This document shows positions 63,825 through 64,000 of a stretch of 64,000 bases of DNA, piece after piece. The stretch comes from Mesoplasma grammopterae ATCC 49580 (GTDB lineage: Bacteria; Bacillota_I; Bacilli_A; Mycoplasmatales; Mycoplasmataceae). A program made the translations under genes and the position numbers. The stretch covers positions 186,001 to 250,000 of the forward strand of contig NZ_JNJC01000001.1 of assembly GCF_000701525.1 (NCBI RefSeq), given 5' to 3'. Positions within the stretch are counted from its first letter, which is position 1; every line of letters begins with the position of its first letter. The notes under the pieces are model-generated. The model was given only the letters and a program-made list of their open reading frames with translations. It was not told where the DNA came from and searched no databases.

Positions 63825-64000
63825 CTATATTAACTTACTTAAAGCAATGTGAATAATATCTGTTGTTCTTGAAAACGGTGGAGAGTATGGTAAATCAATC
63901 TGCTCTAAATCTTCATCAACTTTACTTCTTGCCCAAATTAAACCAACTAATCCATAAATTCTTAAAACAGATTTATTTTTTCCTATCATTTGCACGTTAA
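63825..64000 (-). CDS. FAD/NAD(P) disulfide-oxidoreductase, C-terminal end (NADH oxidase-like)
   Basis: Only the last 58 residues are in the window. QMIGKNKSVLRIYGLVGLIW then DLPYSPPFSRTTDIIHIA matches the dimerisation domain of the pyridine-nucleotide disulfide oxidoreductase family, where 'D-L-x-Y-x-P-P-(F/Y)-S' is typical of NADH oxidase and CoA-disulfide reductase. The active-site cysteine lies beyond the edge. Nox would regenerate NAD+ using O2. Confidence 0.6.
   Translation of the reverse strand, partial: NVQMIGKNKSVLRIYGLVGLIWARSKVDEDLEQIDLPYSPPFSRTTDIIHIALSKLI

Overview
The window is AT-rich DNA from a Mollicute that reads UGA as tryptophan. Almost every long gene has in-frame TGA codons at Trp positions, so many proteins are whole only when TGA is read through (rpoB, rpoC, fusA, tuf, alaS, gltX, pyrG). 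RpoE (delta), an oxidase-type GlpO, amino-sugar PTS genes and tight gene packing suggest the Spiroplasma/Entomoplasma/Mesoplasma branch. That placement is inference. I saw no rRNA, tRNA, CRISPR array or insertion sequence, and no gene-free stretch above 300 bases.

Layout. 1-186: start of ldh. 334-10528: rpoC, rpoB, a degenerate Fic-like gene, rplL, rplJ and the L10 leader, all minus. 10529-16099: YhgE/Pip-type membrane protein, APC permease, alpha/beta hydrolase, ElaA-like acetyltransferase. 16147-17403: rplA, rplK and a structured leader. 17404-21433: unknown protein, small membrane protein, alaS. 21553-25198: HAD phosphatase and two tandem MFS paralogues. 25245-29603: glycerol block (phosphodiesterase; glpF-glpO-glpK on plus). 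29623-34520: small membrane protein, then the str operon rpsL-rpsG-fusA-tuf. 34545-37383: unknown, cardiolipin synthase, unknown. 37470-46541: acetyltransferase-like protein, then a compact run (degenerate ABC ATPase, DHH phosphoesterase, tdk, prfA, prmC, membrane protein, TsaC-like, nuclease-like). 46647-50200: rpmE, fba, ABC-2 exporter, GNAT. 50209-57214: amino-sugar locus (PTS IICB, small membrane protein, TIM-barrel protein, broken nagA, cutC, nagB, rpiR). 57237-64000: pyrG, rpoE, HD phosphohydrolase, gltX, DAACS symporter, end of an NADH-oxidase-like gene.

Physiology. Glycerol enters by GlpF, is phosphorylated by GlpK and oxidised by GlpO, which makes H2O2. The phosphodiesterase can add glycerol-3-phosphate from lipid head groups. 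Amino sugar enters by the PTS and is deaminated by NagB to fructose-6-P; Fba and Ldh act lower in glycolysis. The deacetylase NagA is broken, so glucosamine rather than GlcNAc may be the usable substrate, unless another protein replaces it.

Most notable: a run of eight G inside glpK (possible phase-variation switch); nagA with four frameshifts all at A-runs; a repeated TGGAAAAAATTTCC-like motif next to the amino-sugar promoters and glpF; and several degraded enzyme folds kept as full-length genes (Fic-like, ABC-like, nuclease-like).
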